36,027 bases of DNA from Bacteroidota bacterium (GTDB lineage: Bacteria > Bacteroidota > Bacteroidia > AKYH767-A > 2013-40CM-41-45), in assembly GCA_026391975.1 (NCBI GenBank), contig JAPLDB010000033.1, positions 1 to 36,027 of the forward strand. The letters run 5' to 3'. The stretch's first letter is position 1, and the number at the start of each line of letters is the position of its first letter. The position numbers were made by a program, and so were the translations under genes. Shown here piece by piece: positions 17,005 to 24,743 of the stretch. The notes below the pieces were generated by a model. The model had not been told where the DNA came from and did not search any database. It saw only the letters and a list, made by a program, of their open reading frames with translations.

Positions 17005-19104
17005 ATGAAGAAGTTTCTCCTCCTTCTTTTTTTGAATTCTGCATTCTGCATCGTGCATTGTACATTATGTTTTGCACAAAATCCCGGAGAGTGGGTTTGG
17101 CTGCATGGTGATAGCATTACGAACAATCCCGGCAATTTCGGAACACAGGGAATTCCAAGTCAATCCAATGAACCGCCTTCACTTTATGCAGCATGCCAAT
17201 GGACTGATCTAAGTGGAAATTTTTGGTTGTTTGGTGGTGTTCAAGGGTCTGGGGTGCAATATGGTGATCTATGGAAGTATGATCCAATCTCAAATGAATG
17301 GACCTGGATAAAAGGTTCTGGTATTGCAAATGACACAGGTTACTACGGTATTCAGGGCGTAGCTTCTCCGGCAAACAGACCACCTGATATTTCTTGGGGA
17401 GCGTTTTCATGGACTGATTTAAATAATAATCTGTGGATGTTTGGGGGAATTGCTTCCGGATATCGCATTCATAGTGATTTATGGAAATATAATATTTCAA
17501 GTAATGAATGGACATGGGTGAAGGGACCTCATGCGGCCAATCAGCCGGCTGTTTATGGAACGCAGGGGATGCCATCTCCCACAAATAATCCCAATGGTCG
17601 GCAAGAGGTAACTACCCGATGGGTTGACAGTACGGGTAATTTATGGTTGTTCGGGGGCTGTGGAATTGGACTCACCAATCTCAATGATGTATGGAAATAT
17701 GACATTCTTACAAATGAATGGTCTTGGATGAAAGGCTCACAATACTCGAATGACCAAGCAATTTATGGTGTTCTTGGAATTGAAAACAGCAGCAATACTC
17801 CTGATGGACGGTATGCCTGGAGCGGATGGAAAGATAATGCAGGAAATTTTTGGTTGCTTGGCGGATTGGATAGCTTATCGGTAAGAAATGACTTGTGGCG
17901 GTTCAGTCCCAATACGAATAATTGGACATGGATGAATGGAAGTAGCGTTGCAGGAACATTAGGAACCGATGGCACGAAATGCATCCTTGGAACTTTGCAT
18001 TTTCCAAGTGCTACAACTGAATCCCGTTCTGTTTGGACGGATCCGAATGGAGATTTTTGGATTCGTTGCTGGGGATATACCTACTTCACTTCCCTGTGGA
18101 AGTACTGTGTAGACAGCAACGAATGGATGGTCGTCAATGGCGATTCTGTTTACAGTAATTATGGAAGATGGGGAGTAAAAGGAGTATCAGATCCTTCAAA
18201 CATGCCACCAGGGTTGCTGGGTGCAATGAGTTGGTCAGATAGCAATGGTCACCTTTATATGTTTGGAGGAGAAGGCGGACCCTGGTACAACACTTTATGG
18301 ATGTATACGATAGATCCCTGCTGCGGGTCTTGTTCTCAATTTTCACCAGTACAAAGTTTTTCTGTGAGTGATTCAACCATATGTCCAGGAACTTGTATTG
18401 ACGTCAATAATTTTTCTCAATCATACACGTCCTATCATTGGATTTTTTTTCCTGGAGGAAGTCCTTCAACTAGTAGCGATTTCAATCCCCAGAATATTTG
18501 TTACAATACTCCAGGAAGTTATGGCGTAACGCTAATAGCAACAAGATGCAATGGTACTGATACGCTAACACTGAATAATTATATCACCGTTTTTCCGCAG
18601 CCATCATCGCAAGCAATCACCCAAAGCTACGATACGCTTTTTGCAATTGCAGGAACCGGAACCTATCAATGGTATTTCAACAACAACATCATCAGTGGAG
18701 CAACTGATTATTTTTATGTAGCACCGGCAAGCGGAGATTACAATGTTGTTGCAACGGATACGAATGGATGTGAAGTTGAAGCTGCGATTTTCAATGTTAC
18801 TGCGGGCCTCACCCCGGCCTTCACCGAAGGAGATGGAATTAATCTCTACCCGAATCCGGTTACTGATAAATTGATGCTTCATTACTCACAAGCCACAAAT
18901 GGAACATCTCCGCAAGGAGTCCTTCGGACCTATGAAATTTCGATTTACAATATGGTGGGAGAAATAGTTTATTCGGTTGTTGACACCAGACGTCGATCAA
19001 ATGGGAATAAGGAAGTAGACTGTCGTCTTCTTCCATTAGGTGTGTACTGGCTGGAGGTATCTTCGAACGATAATATTTTTCGGGCAAAATTCATAAAACA
19101 ATGA
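17005..19104 (+). CDS. Secreted six-repeat Kelch-like propeller protein with PKD-like region and T9SS C-terminal signal
   Basis: This 699-residue protein has a signal peptide (residues 1-24, ending CFA before QNPGEW). Residues 28 to about 440 contain six repeats of 65-72 residues with the pattern EWTW-x-KG...YG-x-QG...W-x-D...GN-x-WLFGG...LWKY, a Kelch/galactose-oxidase-like beta-propeller; repeat 5 is degenerate. Residues about 444-532 resemble a PKD/Ig-like domain (CPGTCIDVNNFS, WIFFPGG). The end, about 612-699, is a type A T9SS sorting domain (INLYPNPVTDKLML, ISIYNMVGE, LPLGVYWLEV, FRAKFIKQ). It should be exported by Sec, then T9SS, to the cell surface. No catalytic residues are evident; ligand binding is a guess. 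Two palindromic repeats are embedded in frame (18801-18841 and 18908-18929), and the signal peptide is itself written in a CTGCATT-type repeat. Confidence 0.88.
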   Translation: MKKFLLLLFLNSAFCIVHCTLCFAQNPGEWVWLHGDSITNNPGNFGTQGIPSQSNEPPSLYAACQWTDLSGNFWLFGGVQGSGVQYGDLWKYDPISNEWTWIKGSGIANDTGYYGIQGVASPANRPPDISWGAFSWTDLNNNLWMFGGIASGYRIHSDLWKYNISSNEWTWVKGPHAANQPAVYGTQGMPSPTNNPNGRQEVTTRWVDSTGNLWLFGGCGIGLTNLNDVWKYDILTNEWSWMKGSQYSNDQAIYGVLGIENSSNTPDGRYAWSGWKDNAGNFWLLGGLDSLSVRNDLWRFSPNTNNWTWMNGSSVAGTLGTDGTKCILGTLHFPSATTESRSVWTDPNGDFWIRCWGYTYFTSLWKYCVDSNEWMVVNGDSVYSNYGRWGVKGVSDPSNMPPGLLGAMSWSDSNGHLYMFGGEGGPWYNTLWMYTIDPCCGSCSQFSPVQSFSVSDSTICPGTCIDVNNFSQSYTSYHWIFFPGGSPSTSSDFNPQNICYNTPGSYGVTLIATRCNGTDTLTLNNYITVFPQPSSQAITQSYDTLFAIAGTGTYQWYFNNNIISGATDYFYVAPASGDYNVVATDTNGCEVEAAIFNVTAGLTPAFTEGDGINLYPNPVTDKLMLHYSQATNGTSPQGVLRTYEISIYNMVGEIVYSVVDTRRRSNGNKEVDCRLLPLGVYWLEVSSNDNIFRAKFIKQ
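17034..17066. repeat. Short-word repeat inside the signal peptide coding region
   Basis: AATTCTGCATTCTGCATCG followed by TGCATTGTACATT repeats CTGCAT/TGCATT words in coding DNA and translates as NSAFCIVHCTL. The result is still a usable hydrophobic signal sequence. Confidence 0.5.
18801..18841. repeat. GC-rich REP-like element, copy 2, in frame inside the Kelch-like gene
   Basis: The first 15 bases, TGCGGGCCTCACCCC, are identical to those at 16765-16779, and most of the following hairpin region also matches (CTTCACCGAAGGAGATGG against CTCTCCAAAGGAGAGGG). It encodes AGLTPAFTEGDG at residues 600-611, exactly between the Ig-like region and the T9SS signal, a linker that tolerates insertion. Confidence 0.8.
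18908..18929. repeat. Double mini-hairpin insert in the T9SS signal domain coding region
   Basis: CTCC-GCAA-GGAG (18908-18919) is followed directly by GTCC-TTC-GGAC (18919-18929), two small perfect hairpins sharing one G. It encodes SPQGVLR in an otherwise canonical sorting domain, between YSQATNG and TYEISIYNMVG. Confidence 0.55.
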
Positions 19105-19117
19105 AATGAATATTATT

Positions 19118-19147
19118 CCCTCCCTTTGGGTGGGTTAGGGTGGGCCT
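19118..19147. repeat. GC-rich REP-like element, copy 3, reverse orientation
   Basis: CCCTCCCTTTGGGTGGG followed by TTAGGGTGGGCC aligns with the reverse complement of the 16765 element (CCCTCTCCTTTGG, AGAGGG, then GGGGTGAGGCC). It lies between the Kelch-like gene and the DUF3467 gene. Confidence 0.65.
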
Positions 19148-19195
19148 CTGTTTAGAAAATATTCCCGACCTTCACACTCCAATTAAAAACCAACA

Positions 19196-19510
19196 ATGGA
19201 TCAAAATCAAAACCCCAACAACCAGCTCAATATCGAACTCAGCGAAGAAGTAGCGGAAGGAATTTATTCCAACCTGGCAATCATCACTCACAGCAACTCA
19301 GAATTCGTAGTTGACTTTGTAAAGGTGATGCCCGGTGTTCCCAAAGCAAAGGTGAAGGCGCGAATCCTATTGACACCTCAGCATGCAAAGCGTTTGCTGG
19401 CTGCTTTACAGGATAACGTTCAGAAATTTGAAGCTGCACACGGAACGATCAAGCAGACGGAAGGATTCGGAATACCGATGAACTTCGGAGGGCCGACGGC
19501 GCAGGCGTAG
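19196..19510 (+). CDS. DUF3467 family protein
   Basis: A 104-residue soluble protein matching the DUF3467 pattern: IELSEEVAEGIYSNLAIITHSNSEFVVDFVKVMPGVPKAKVKARILLTPQHAKRLL, then a helix (LQDNVQKFEAAHG). The family is common in Bacteroidota as a single-copy small gene; its biochemical role is not established. There is no signal peptide or membrane segment. The ATG at 19196 is preceded by an A-rich leader. It converges on the glutathione peroxidase gene. Confidence 0.85.
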   Translation: MDQNQNPNNQLNIELSEEVAEGIYSNLAIITHSNSEFVVDFVKVMPGVPKAKVKARILLTPQHAKRLLAALQDNVQKFEAAHGTIKQTEGFGIPMNFGGPTAQA

Positions 19511-19560
19511 TACGAAACACTTTGTTTGGTTCGAACCACCGTGTGACTAATTGCCCATCT

Positions 19561-19594
19561 GCACATTGGCATATATGCATATAATCCGATGTGC
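19561..19594. repeat. GCACAT inverted repeat in the convergent spacer
   Basis: GCACAT (19561-19566) and ATGTGC (19589-19594) flank a 10-bp palindrome GCATATATGC (19569-19578). Together they could form a cruciform between two converging genes; no T-run on either side makes it a clear terminator. Confidence 0.45.
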
Positions 19595-19647
19595 AAATTT
19601 GCGAATGAGCAGCCTTACCAATTATTATGTAAGTTCAATTTCATCGA

Positions 19648-20166
19648 TCACTTTCCCTCAATTGCATTTACAATTTCCTCGCTGAATGGTTTTGACTTAG
19701 AGCGGAAGCGGTGAACAAGTTTTCCGTTTTCATCGATAAGGAATTTTTCAAAGTTCCATTTGATGTCTCCTGTAAAATCAGGATTGGTTTGTTCTGTGAG
19801 CCATTTGAAAAGCGGGTCGATGTCGTCTCCCTTTACGGAAATCTTACTCATCATCGGGAAAGTCACATTGTATTTACTTGTGCAAAAGGCTTTAATCTCT
19901 GCATTGGTAACGGGTTCCTGGTGCATAAAGTTGTTTGCGGGAAATCCGATCAGGACTAATTTGTCTTTGTACTTTTCGGAGAGCTTTTGGAGGTCTTCGT
20001 ATTGATATGTAAATCCGCATTCAGAAGCGGTGTTCACGATCAGGATTTTTTTGCCTTTGTATTGACTCAGGTCAATGGCCTTTCCGTCAATTGAGATCGG
20101 GGTGAAATCATAAACGGTAGTATCTTTTGTGAAAAGAAGAAGGAAAATAAGGAGAAGAGGTTTCAT
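19648..20166 (-). CDS. Glutathione peroxidase family protein (Cys-type, probably thioredoxin-dependent)
   Basis: From the ATG at 20164-20166 the protein has 172 residues: a short hydrophobic N-terminus (MKPLLLIFLLLF) suggesting export or membrane attachment, then a thioredoxin-fold peroxidase that reduces hydroperoxides. The peroxidatic residue is C50 in NTASECGFTYQY (Cys, not Sec). Q83 (HQEP), W137 and N138 (KWNFEKF) complete the catalytic set. C95 in AFCTSKYNVTFP is the resolving cysteine of the thioredoxin-using branch. The usual FPCNQF is FPANNF here, so one common Cys is absent. A longer frame to 20259 adds residues read through spacer DNA next to a CACAGAG repeat and is rejected. Confidence 0.88.
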   Translation of the reverse strand: MKPLLLIFLLLFTKDTTVYDFTPISIDGKAIDLSQYKGKKILIVNTASECGFTYQYEDLQKLSEKYKDKLVLIGFPANNFMHQEPVTNAEIKAFCTSKYNVTFPMMSKISVKGDDIDPLFKWLTEQTNPDFTGDIKWNFEKFLIDENGKLVHRFRSKSKPFSEEIVNAIEGK

Positions 20167-20246
20167 TGGGTCTGTTTTGGCAAATGTAACAAGGGAGATG
20201 ATAATTTGTTCAGTAAGAACATTTAAAATCCCAAAGCAGCCGGTAA

Positions 20247-20273
20247 CCACAGAGGCCACAGAGGTTCACAGAG
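20247..20273. repeat. CCACAGAGG tandem nonamers
   Basis: Two exact CCACAGAGG units (20247-20255, 20256-20264) and a third, TTCACAGAG, in phase. A short-word repeat upstream of the glutathione peroxidase gene. Confidence 0.65.
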
Positions 20274-20332
20274 AAAACAAGCAGCCGATCATAAGCAATC
20301 ATTGAATTCCGATTGATAAATATTCTTAAATC

Positions 20333-21211
20333 TTATGAGGAATAGCCGAACCGTTTCAGCGAGTTTTCTTTCTTGCGCCAGTCTTCCTCCACTTTGACAT
20401 AAAGTTCCAGAAATACTTTTTTGCCAAGGAACTTTTCCATGTCCTTGCGGGCAGCTGTACCAACTTTTTTCAATGCCTCCCCCTTATGTCCGATAATGAT
20501 TCCTTTTTGTGAAGTGCGCTCAACAAAAATGATGGCGCGGATCTTTACGAGGGTTTTGTCATCTTTAAATTCTTCTATGCCTACTTCAGTAGAGTAAGGG
20601 ATTTCCTTATCGTAGAACAGAAAAATTTTCTCACGAATCATCTCAGCCGTAAAAAATCTTTGGGTGAGGTCAGAGAGGTTTTCCTTACTGAAGAATGGAG
20701 GAGATTCCGGAATAATTTCAAGCAACGCTTCTACAATTTTATCAGTATTGAAATTATTGAGTGCAGAAACAGGGATCACAGCATGCGGCTTGATCGCTTT
20801 CTTCCAGCCATGGATGAGTTTGTTGATCTCATTCTGTGTTGAAAGATCCACTTTGTTGATGATGACAATAACCGGAACCTTGATTTTCTTCAATTGCTCA
20901 ACCAGCGATTCATCGAGATATGCTTCTGTGAGGTCATTGATGACCAATACGGCATCTGAATCAGCCAATGCGGACTCCACAAAATCCATCATTTTCTTAT
21001 GAAGCAGGTAATGGGGCTCAAGGATTCCGGGGGTATCAGAAAAGACTACCTGGTAGTCATCGGCATTCAGGATGCCTTTGATGCGGTGGCGGGTGGTTTG
21101 GGCTTTTGGGGTTACAATACTGAGTCTTTCACCCAGTATCTGGTTCATCAGGGTTGATTTACCGACGTTGGGCTTGCCTACAATACTTACGAAACCGGAT
21201 TTATGGGCCAT
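20333..21211 (-). CDS. era: GTPase Era
   Basis: Era (292 residues from the ATG at 21209-21211) is a GTPase that binds the 3' end of 16S rRNA during small-subunit assembly. G1 is GKPNVGKS (12-19), G2 includes the TT of KAQTTRHRI, G3 is DTPG (59-62), G4 is NKVD (119-122) and G5 is SAL (149-151). The C-terminal KH domain has the GHKG loop at 241-244. An upstream frame to 21256 adds MREIAFYSSQELTYP, which is written in the GCGCAAAG repeat, so I start at MAHKSGFVSIVG as in homologues. Confidence 0.96.
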   Translation of the reverse strand: MAHKSGFVSIVGKPNVGKSTLMNQILGERLSIVTPKAQTTRHRIKGILNADDYQVVFSDTPGILEPHYLLHKKMMDFVESALADSDAVLVINDLTEAYLDESLVEQLKKIKVPVIVIINKVDLSTQNEINKLIHGWKKAIKPHAVIPVSALNNFNTDKIVEALLEIIPESPPFFSKENLSDLTQRFFTAEMIREKIFLFYDKEIPYSTEVGIEEFKDDKTLVKIRAIIFVERTSQKGIIIGHKGEALKKVGTAARKDMEKFLGKKVFLELYVKVEEDWRKKENSLKRFGYSS

Positions 21212-21248
21212 TGGATAAGTCAATTCTTGAGATGAGTAAAAAGCAATT

Positions 21249-21308
21249 TCACGCAAAGGCGCAAAGTCCGCTAAGTTATTCCTTTGCGTGCTTTGCGCCT
21301 TTGCGTGA
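21249..21308. repeat. GCGCAAAG inverted repeat between tRNA-fMet and era
   Basis: TCACGCAAAGGCGCAAAG (21249-21266) is the exact complement of CTTTGCGCCTTTGCGTGA (21291-21308), 18 bp with a 24-base loop; the loop contains another CCTTTGCGTG (21281-21290). It lies upstream of era and downstream of the tRNA on the minus strand, so it may also serve as the tRNA 3' processing barrier. Confidence 0.85.
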
Positions 21309-21324
21309 TCTTTTGAAAATTAGG

Positions 21325-21397
<73 letters not shown>

Positions 21398-21451
21398 CTA
21401 TATCTTGATTTTTGAATCTTTTTCTAAGGAACTTGATTTTTTTTGAGGTCG

Positions 21452-21459
21452 CAAACGTA
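21452..21459 (-). promoter_or_regulatory. Putative -7 box for tRNA-fMet
   Basis: On the minus strand TACGTTTG fits TAnnTTTG, about 55 bases upstream of the tRNA. A TTGG about 21 bases further upstream is a partial -33 match. The window between (21398-21590) holds no gene. Confidence 0.5.
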
Positions 21460-21590
21460 CATGATTTTTTCAAATAACAACCAATATTTTTTAAAATCAT
21501 TTATATGCTAATAATCACATATTATCTATAAAAACCATAAGAAAACAACGGAATTTCCTCCACCAAAACACTTCGTATGCCTCTTATGTT

Positions 21591-22553
21591 TTACAAAATA
21601 ATCGCCATCCTTACTCCACCCCAATTGTGCGAATCTCCGCTGCTAAATTCCCTGGTCAGGAAGGACTGAAAATATTCGAGGTTAATTTTTCCAATGTTAA
21701 AGACGATTCCGAGATTATTTTGAAGAGTTAGCCGTATTAAGTCGCCGGAAGAAATTGTGTACTCGCTATTGCGGTTGAATAAGCCCCCCTGCAGCGTCGC
21801 ATCATAACCGACTGCGCTGATCATTGGCTGGTCATAAAAATGAATCCGGAATATTTTTCTTTTCCCGGGTAATTGAAATGGTGAATCAAAATATCCGGCC
21901 ATTGCAACAATCCCCATCGAGATTTTATCATTTAATGTTCCTGCACGGACCTCTCCGCAGCCATTCAGGAGAAAAAAATTATTCGTAAATATTTTCTTTT
22001 CAAAATCAACCTGGTAATTCAGCGCTAAATCATTTTTTATTTGATGCTGCCAGCCGAGTGGAAGAAAATTTCCTGTCCGGCGATGAATAGATGTTTGTGT
22101 CTCCTTTCCTCCTGCGGAACTGCCAATTACTCCTGCCGATATTGAAGAAGAGAATCGTTCATTCTTTATTGTGTCAACTGCTATTAAAAATGTTTTCATG
22201 AGGAGGACGCCTGAGTAAGGGCGATTACCATAAAGCACTTCGTTATGACGAATACTTGTCGGAGTATAAACGTCCTGCTCAAGGGAAACTCCAAATTTTA
22301 TTTTTACTTTTTTCGGATGGACCAGGATTGTTGAAAGCGGAAATTTATTTAATGCAGGATGGACTAATTCAAGATTGACTCCCTGGGAATAATACCAGTC
22401 AGCAGCGGAGAAAAAATCATTTTCATAATGTATGCGAAAATATTTTTCACCTTGAATATTTCTGAAGGAAGCGGTGTTGTCAATGGCCTGTGCCCGACAA
22501 CTTAAGGAAAAGCAAAAAAGAAAAGCAGTAAAGCAAATGGGACGTTTTCGCAT
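21591..22553 (-). CDS. LpxR/DUF2219-like outer-membrane protein (possible lipid A deacylase)
   Basis: A 320-residue protein with a signal peptide (residues 1-22, ending CRAQA). It shows the LpxR-type landmarks: YENDFF (43-48), WYYSQGVNLEL (53-63), EQDVYTPTSIRHNE (92-105), RPYSGVLL (111-118), and QTSIHRRTG with H157, PLGWQHQ (165-171). LpxR is an outer-membrane 12-strand barrel that removes the 3' acyloxyacyl group of lipid A; catalysis uses Asn/Asp near the N-terminus and a His. Those positions appear kept, but Ser replaces the Thr of the usual YTxG. Activity is not certain. It lies 32 bases downstream of the E1 dehydrogenase on the same strand, so co-transcription is possible. Confidence 0.78.
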   Translation of the reverse strand: MRKRPICFTAFLFCFSLSCRAQAIDNTASFRNIQGEKYFRIHYENDFFSAADWYYSQGVNLELVHPALNKFPLSTILVHPKKVKIKFGVSLEQDVYTPTSIRHNEVLYGNRPYSGVLLMKTFLIAVDTIKNERFSSSISAGVIGSSAGGKETQTSIHRRTGNFLPLGWQHQIKNDLALNYQVDFEKKIFTNNFFLLNGCGEVRAGTLNDKISMGIVAMAGYFDSPFQLPGKRKIFRIHFYDQPMISAVGYDATLQGGLFNRNSEYTISSGDLIRLTLQNNLGIVFNIGKINLEYFQSFLTREFSSGDSHNWGGVRMAIIL

Positions 22554-22585
22554 GACTGATATACGAAAACAATCCCAGTGCAGAT

Positions 22586-24718
22586 TTAATAGTTTAACAA
22601 TTCTCCCATCACTTTTGCCACTTTTTCCGCATTTGGAATCATGGCCGCCTCAAGAGTTGAATTCAATGGAATTGCAGGTAGGTTTTCGGAGCCAATGACT
22701 CTCACGGGTGCATCCAGTGACTGAAAACATTCATCAGAGATTTTGCCTGCCAGCGCCTGAGCGAAGGAATTATTCAGGACCTCTTCAGTTACCACAAGGC
22801 AGCGGTTGTGTTTCCTTACCGATGCAAAAACGGTTTCATAATCAACAGGAGCAAGGGTTCTTAAGTCAATAATTTCAACTCTATCCGGTAAATTCTTTGC
22901 CGCATTCTTAGCCCAGTAAACACCCATGCCGTACGTGATGACAGTGAGAGTAGTTGATTTACTCCCAGGCTCCCTTTCACCAGTTCTCCCATTCTTCGTC
23001 AGAGCGGGGGAAGGGGAGAAGGGGAGAGAAACAGCCTGAACGATCCTGGCTTTCCCGAATGGAATAACATAGTCTTCATCAGGCTCAACGGTTTTTGCAT
23101 CTTCTGTTCCTTTGATCTTGCTCCAGTACAATCCCTTATGCTCAAGAATCACACACGGATTTGTATCGTAATATGCTGCTTTGATAAGACCCTTCAAATC
23201 GGCTCCTGTGCTTGGATATGCAATCTTAATTCCGCGGATGTTAGTAAGAATGCTTTCTACACTTGATGAATGGTATGGACCACCGCTACCGTAAGCGCCG
23301 ATTGGAACACGAATGATACAGCTCACAGGCCATTTTCCGTTGGTGAGATAGCAACTGCGCGCCACTTCTGTAAATAACTGATTCAACCCGGGAAATATAT
23401 AATCGGCAAACTGAACTTCAACAATTGGCTTGAGACCTACGGCACTCATTCCAACTGTACTTCCAATAATAAATGCCTCCTGAATCGGCGTATTGAAAAC
23501 ACGGTCATCGCCGAATTTTTGTGCAAGTGTTGCTGCTTCACGAAATACGCCGCCCAACCTTGCGCCTACATCCTGTCCATAAAGCAGACATTCCTTGTGT
23601 TTCTCCATCAGTTCTTTCACAGCGAACAATGCACAGTCAACCATCACGGTTTTCTCTTTTCCTTTTGGTTCACGTTCACCTTTTTCCGCGGTTATTGGAG
23701 TAGGGGAGAAGTCGTGGGTAAACAGATCTTCCGGACGAGGGTCTTCTGCTTTCAATGCTCTTTCAAAATCTGCTTTCACCAATAAGGCAGCCCGCGTTTC
23801 AATTACAGCAAGATTTTTTTCTTCATATCCAGCAGAAAGGAGCATCTTTTTAAACTTCGGAAGGGGATCACGCTTCATATCTTCTTCGAGGTCGTGACGA
23901 TACCATTCACGCCGTACTCCGCTTGTATGATGTGCCAGTAAGGGAACCTTAGCATGAATCATCATCGGCCTTCTTTCGATGCGGATGATATCTAAAACCT
24001 CTCTTACTGTTTCGTAACATTTATAAAAATCAGTTCCATCAATAGAGCGCACTTCCATTCCCTTGAATCCTTTTGCATATTCGGGAGCATCCATGGCGCG
24101 CACTTCCTTTGAATGTGCTGAGATATCCCATTCATTGTCCTGGATGAAATAAAGGATCGGCATTTTCTTCAGCACTGCCATCTGGAAGGCCTCGCTTACT
24201 TCGCCTTCTGTAACAGAACCATCACCCATTGAACACACTACGACCGGTTTGTCCTTTATTTTTTTGTCGTCTATGCCAAGTTTTTCCCTGTACTGAATTC
24301 CCATTGCAATACCTGTTGTCGGAATTGCCTGCATGCCTGTGGCCGATGACTGATGAGGGATTTTCGGCATGTCATCCCGTCTCAAAGAAGGATGGCAATA
24401 ATAAGTTCTTCCTCCTGAAAAAGGGTCGTCACGTTTGGCAAGTAACTGAAGCATCAGTTCATAAGGCTTCATGCCGATTCCAACCAAGATACTGTCGTCG
24501 CGGTAATATGCAGAAAGAAAATCCTGTGGTTTCAGTTGTAAGCCAAGTGCCAGCTGAATGGCCTCATGTCCGCGGGAACATGCATGGACATATTTGGCGG
24601 TGATCTGCGATTTTTCCTCGTACAGATCGCTCATGGCACGTGCAGTACACATGAGTTCGTAGGCTTTTAATAGAACGCTTTCGTCTATGCCGGTTTTCGA
24701 TTTTTCAGCGGTTTGCAT
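22586..24718 (-). CDS. Fused alpha/beta E1 subunit of a 2-oxoacid (branched-chain type) dehydrogenase
   Basis: This 710-residue thiamine-diphosphate enzyme joins E1 alpha (about 15-335) and E1 beta (about 358-708) in one chain. E1 decarboxylates a 2-oxo acid and passes the acyl group to the lipoyl E2; similarity is strongest to the 2-oxoisovalerate/acetoin branch. The ThDP-magnesium motif GDGSVTEGE starts at 165 and ends with DN at 194-195; HSSSVE (483-488) and GQDVGARLGGVF (381-392) mark the beta half. Two stretches do not belong to the fold: residues 337-357 (FSPTPITAEKGEREP...) in the linker, and 564-588 (SLPFSPSPALTKNGRTGEREP...) between FGKARIVQ and LTVITYGMGVYWAK. They resemble one another and are translated repeat DNA. 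The start ATG at 24716-24718 follows the TACATTTA box at 24724-24731. E2/E3 genes are not in the window. Confidence 0.9.
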   Translation of the reverse strand: MQTAEKSKTGIDESVLLKAYELMCTARAMSDLYEEKSQITAKYVHACSRGHEAIQLALGLQLKPQDFLSAYYRDDSILVGIGMKPYELMLQLLAKRDDPFSGGRTYYCHPSLRRDDMPKIPHQSSATGMQAIPTTGIAMGIQYREKLGIDDKKIKDKPVVVCSMGDGSVTEGEVSEAFQMAVLKKMPILYFIQDNEWDISAHSKEVRAMDAPEYAKGFKGMEVRSIDGTDFYKCYETVREVLDIIRIERRPMMIHAKVPLLAHHTSGVRREWYRHDLEEDMKRDPLPKFKKMLLSAGYEEKNLAVIETRAALLVKADFERALKAEDPRPEDLFTHDFSPTPITAEKGEREPKGKEKTVMVDCALFAVKELMEKHKECLLYGQDVGARLGGVFREAATLAQKFGDDRVFNTPIQEAFIIGSTVGMSAVGLKPIVEVQFADYIFPGLNQLFTEVARSCYLTNGKWPVSCIIRVPIGAYGSGGPYHSSSVESILTNIRGIKIAYPSTGADLKGLIKAAYYDTNPCVILEHKGLYWSKIKGTEDAKTVEPDEDYVIPFGKARIVQAVSLPFSPSPALTKNGRTGEREPGSKSTTLTVITYGMGVYWAKNAAKNLPDRVEIIDLRTLAPVDYETVFASVRKHNRCLVVTEEVLNNSFAQALAGKISDECFQSLDAPVRVIGSENLPAIPLNSTLEAAMIPNAEKVAKVMGELLNY
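22955..23029 (-). repeat. In-frame repeat insert in the E1 beta half
   Basis: Read on the minus strand, the insert has CTCCCCTT and TTCTCCC on its 5' side and GGGAGAA and AAAGGGAG on its 3' side, an imperfect palindrome. It encodes FSPSPALTKNGRTGEREP flanked by short joins. Homologous fused E1 proteins normally pass directly from GKA(K/R)IV to LTVITYG. Confidence 0.75.
23648..23710 (-). repeat. In-frame repeat insert in the E1 alpha-beta linker
   Basis: It shares CTTCTCCCCT at its 5' end and the GAACGTGAACC/GAAAGGGAGCC region with the insert at 22955-23029, and encodes FSPTPITAEKGEREP, alignable with FSPSPALTKNGRTGEREP. The palindrome has decayed. The alpha-beta linker tolerates added residues. 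Confidence 0.65.
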
Positions 24719-24743
24719 ACGGGCGTAAATGTATGATATCTCG

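Noticed and set aside
20167-20259. Longer start for the glutathione peroxidase
   Set aside because: Extra residues have no family match and would bury the hydrophobic N-terminus MKPLLLIFLLLF.
21212-21256. Longer start for Era
   Set aside because: The 15 extra residues come from the GCGCAAAG repeat; homologues begin near the P-loop as with the ATG at 21209-21211.
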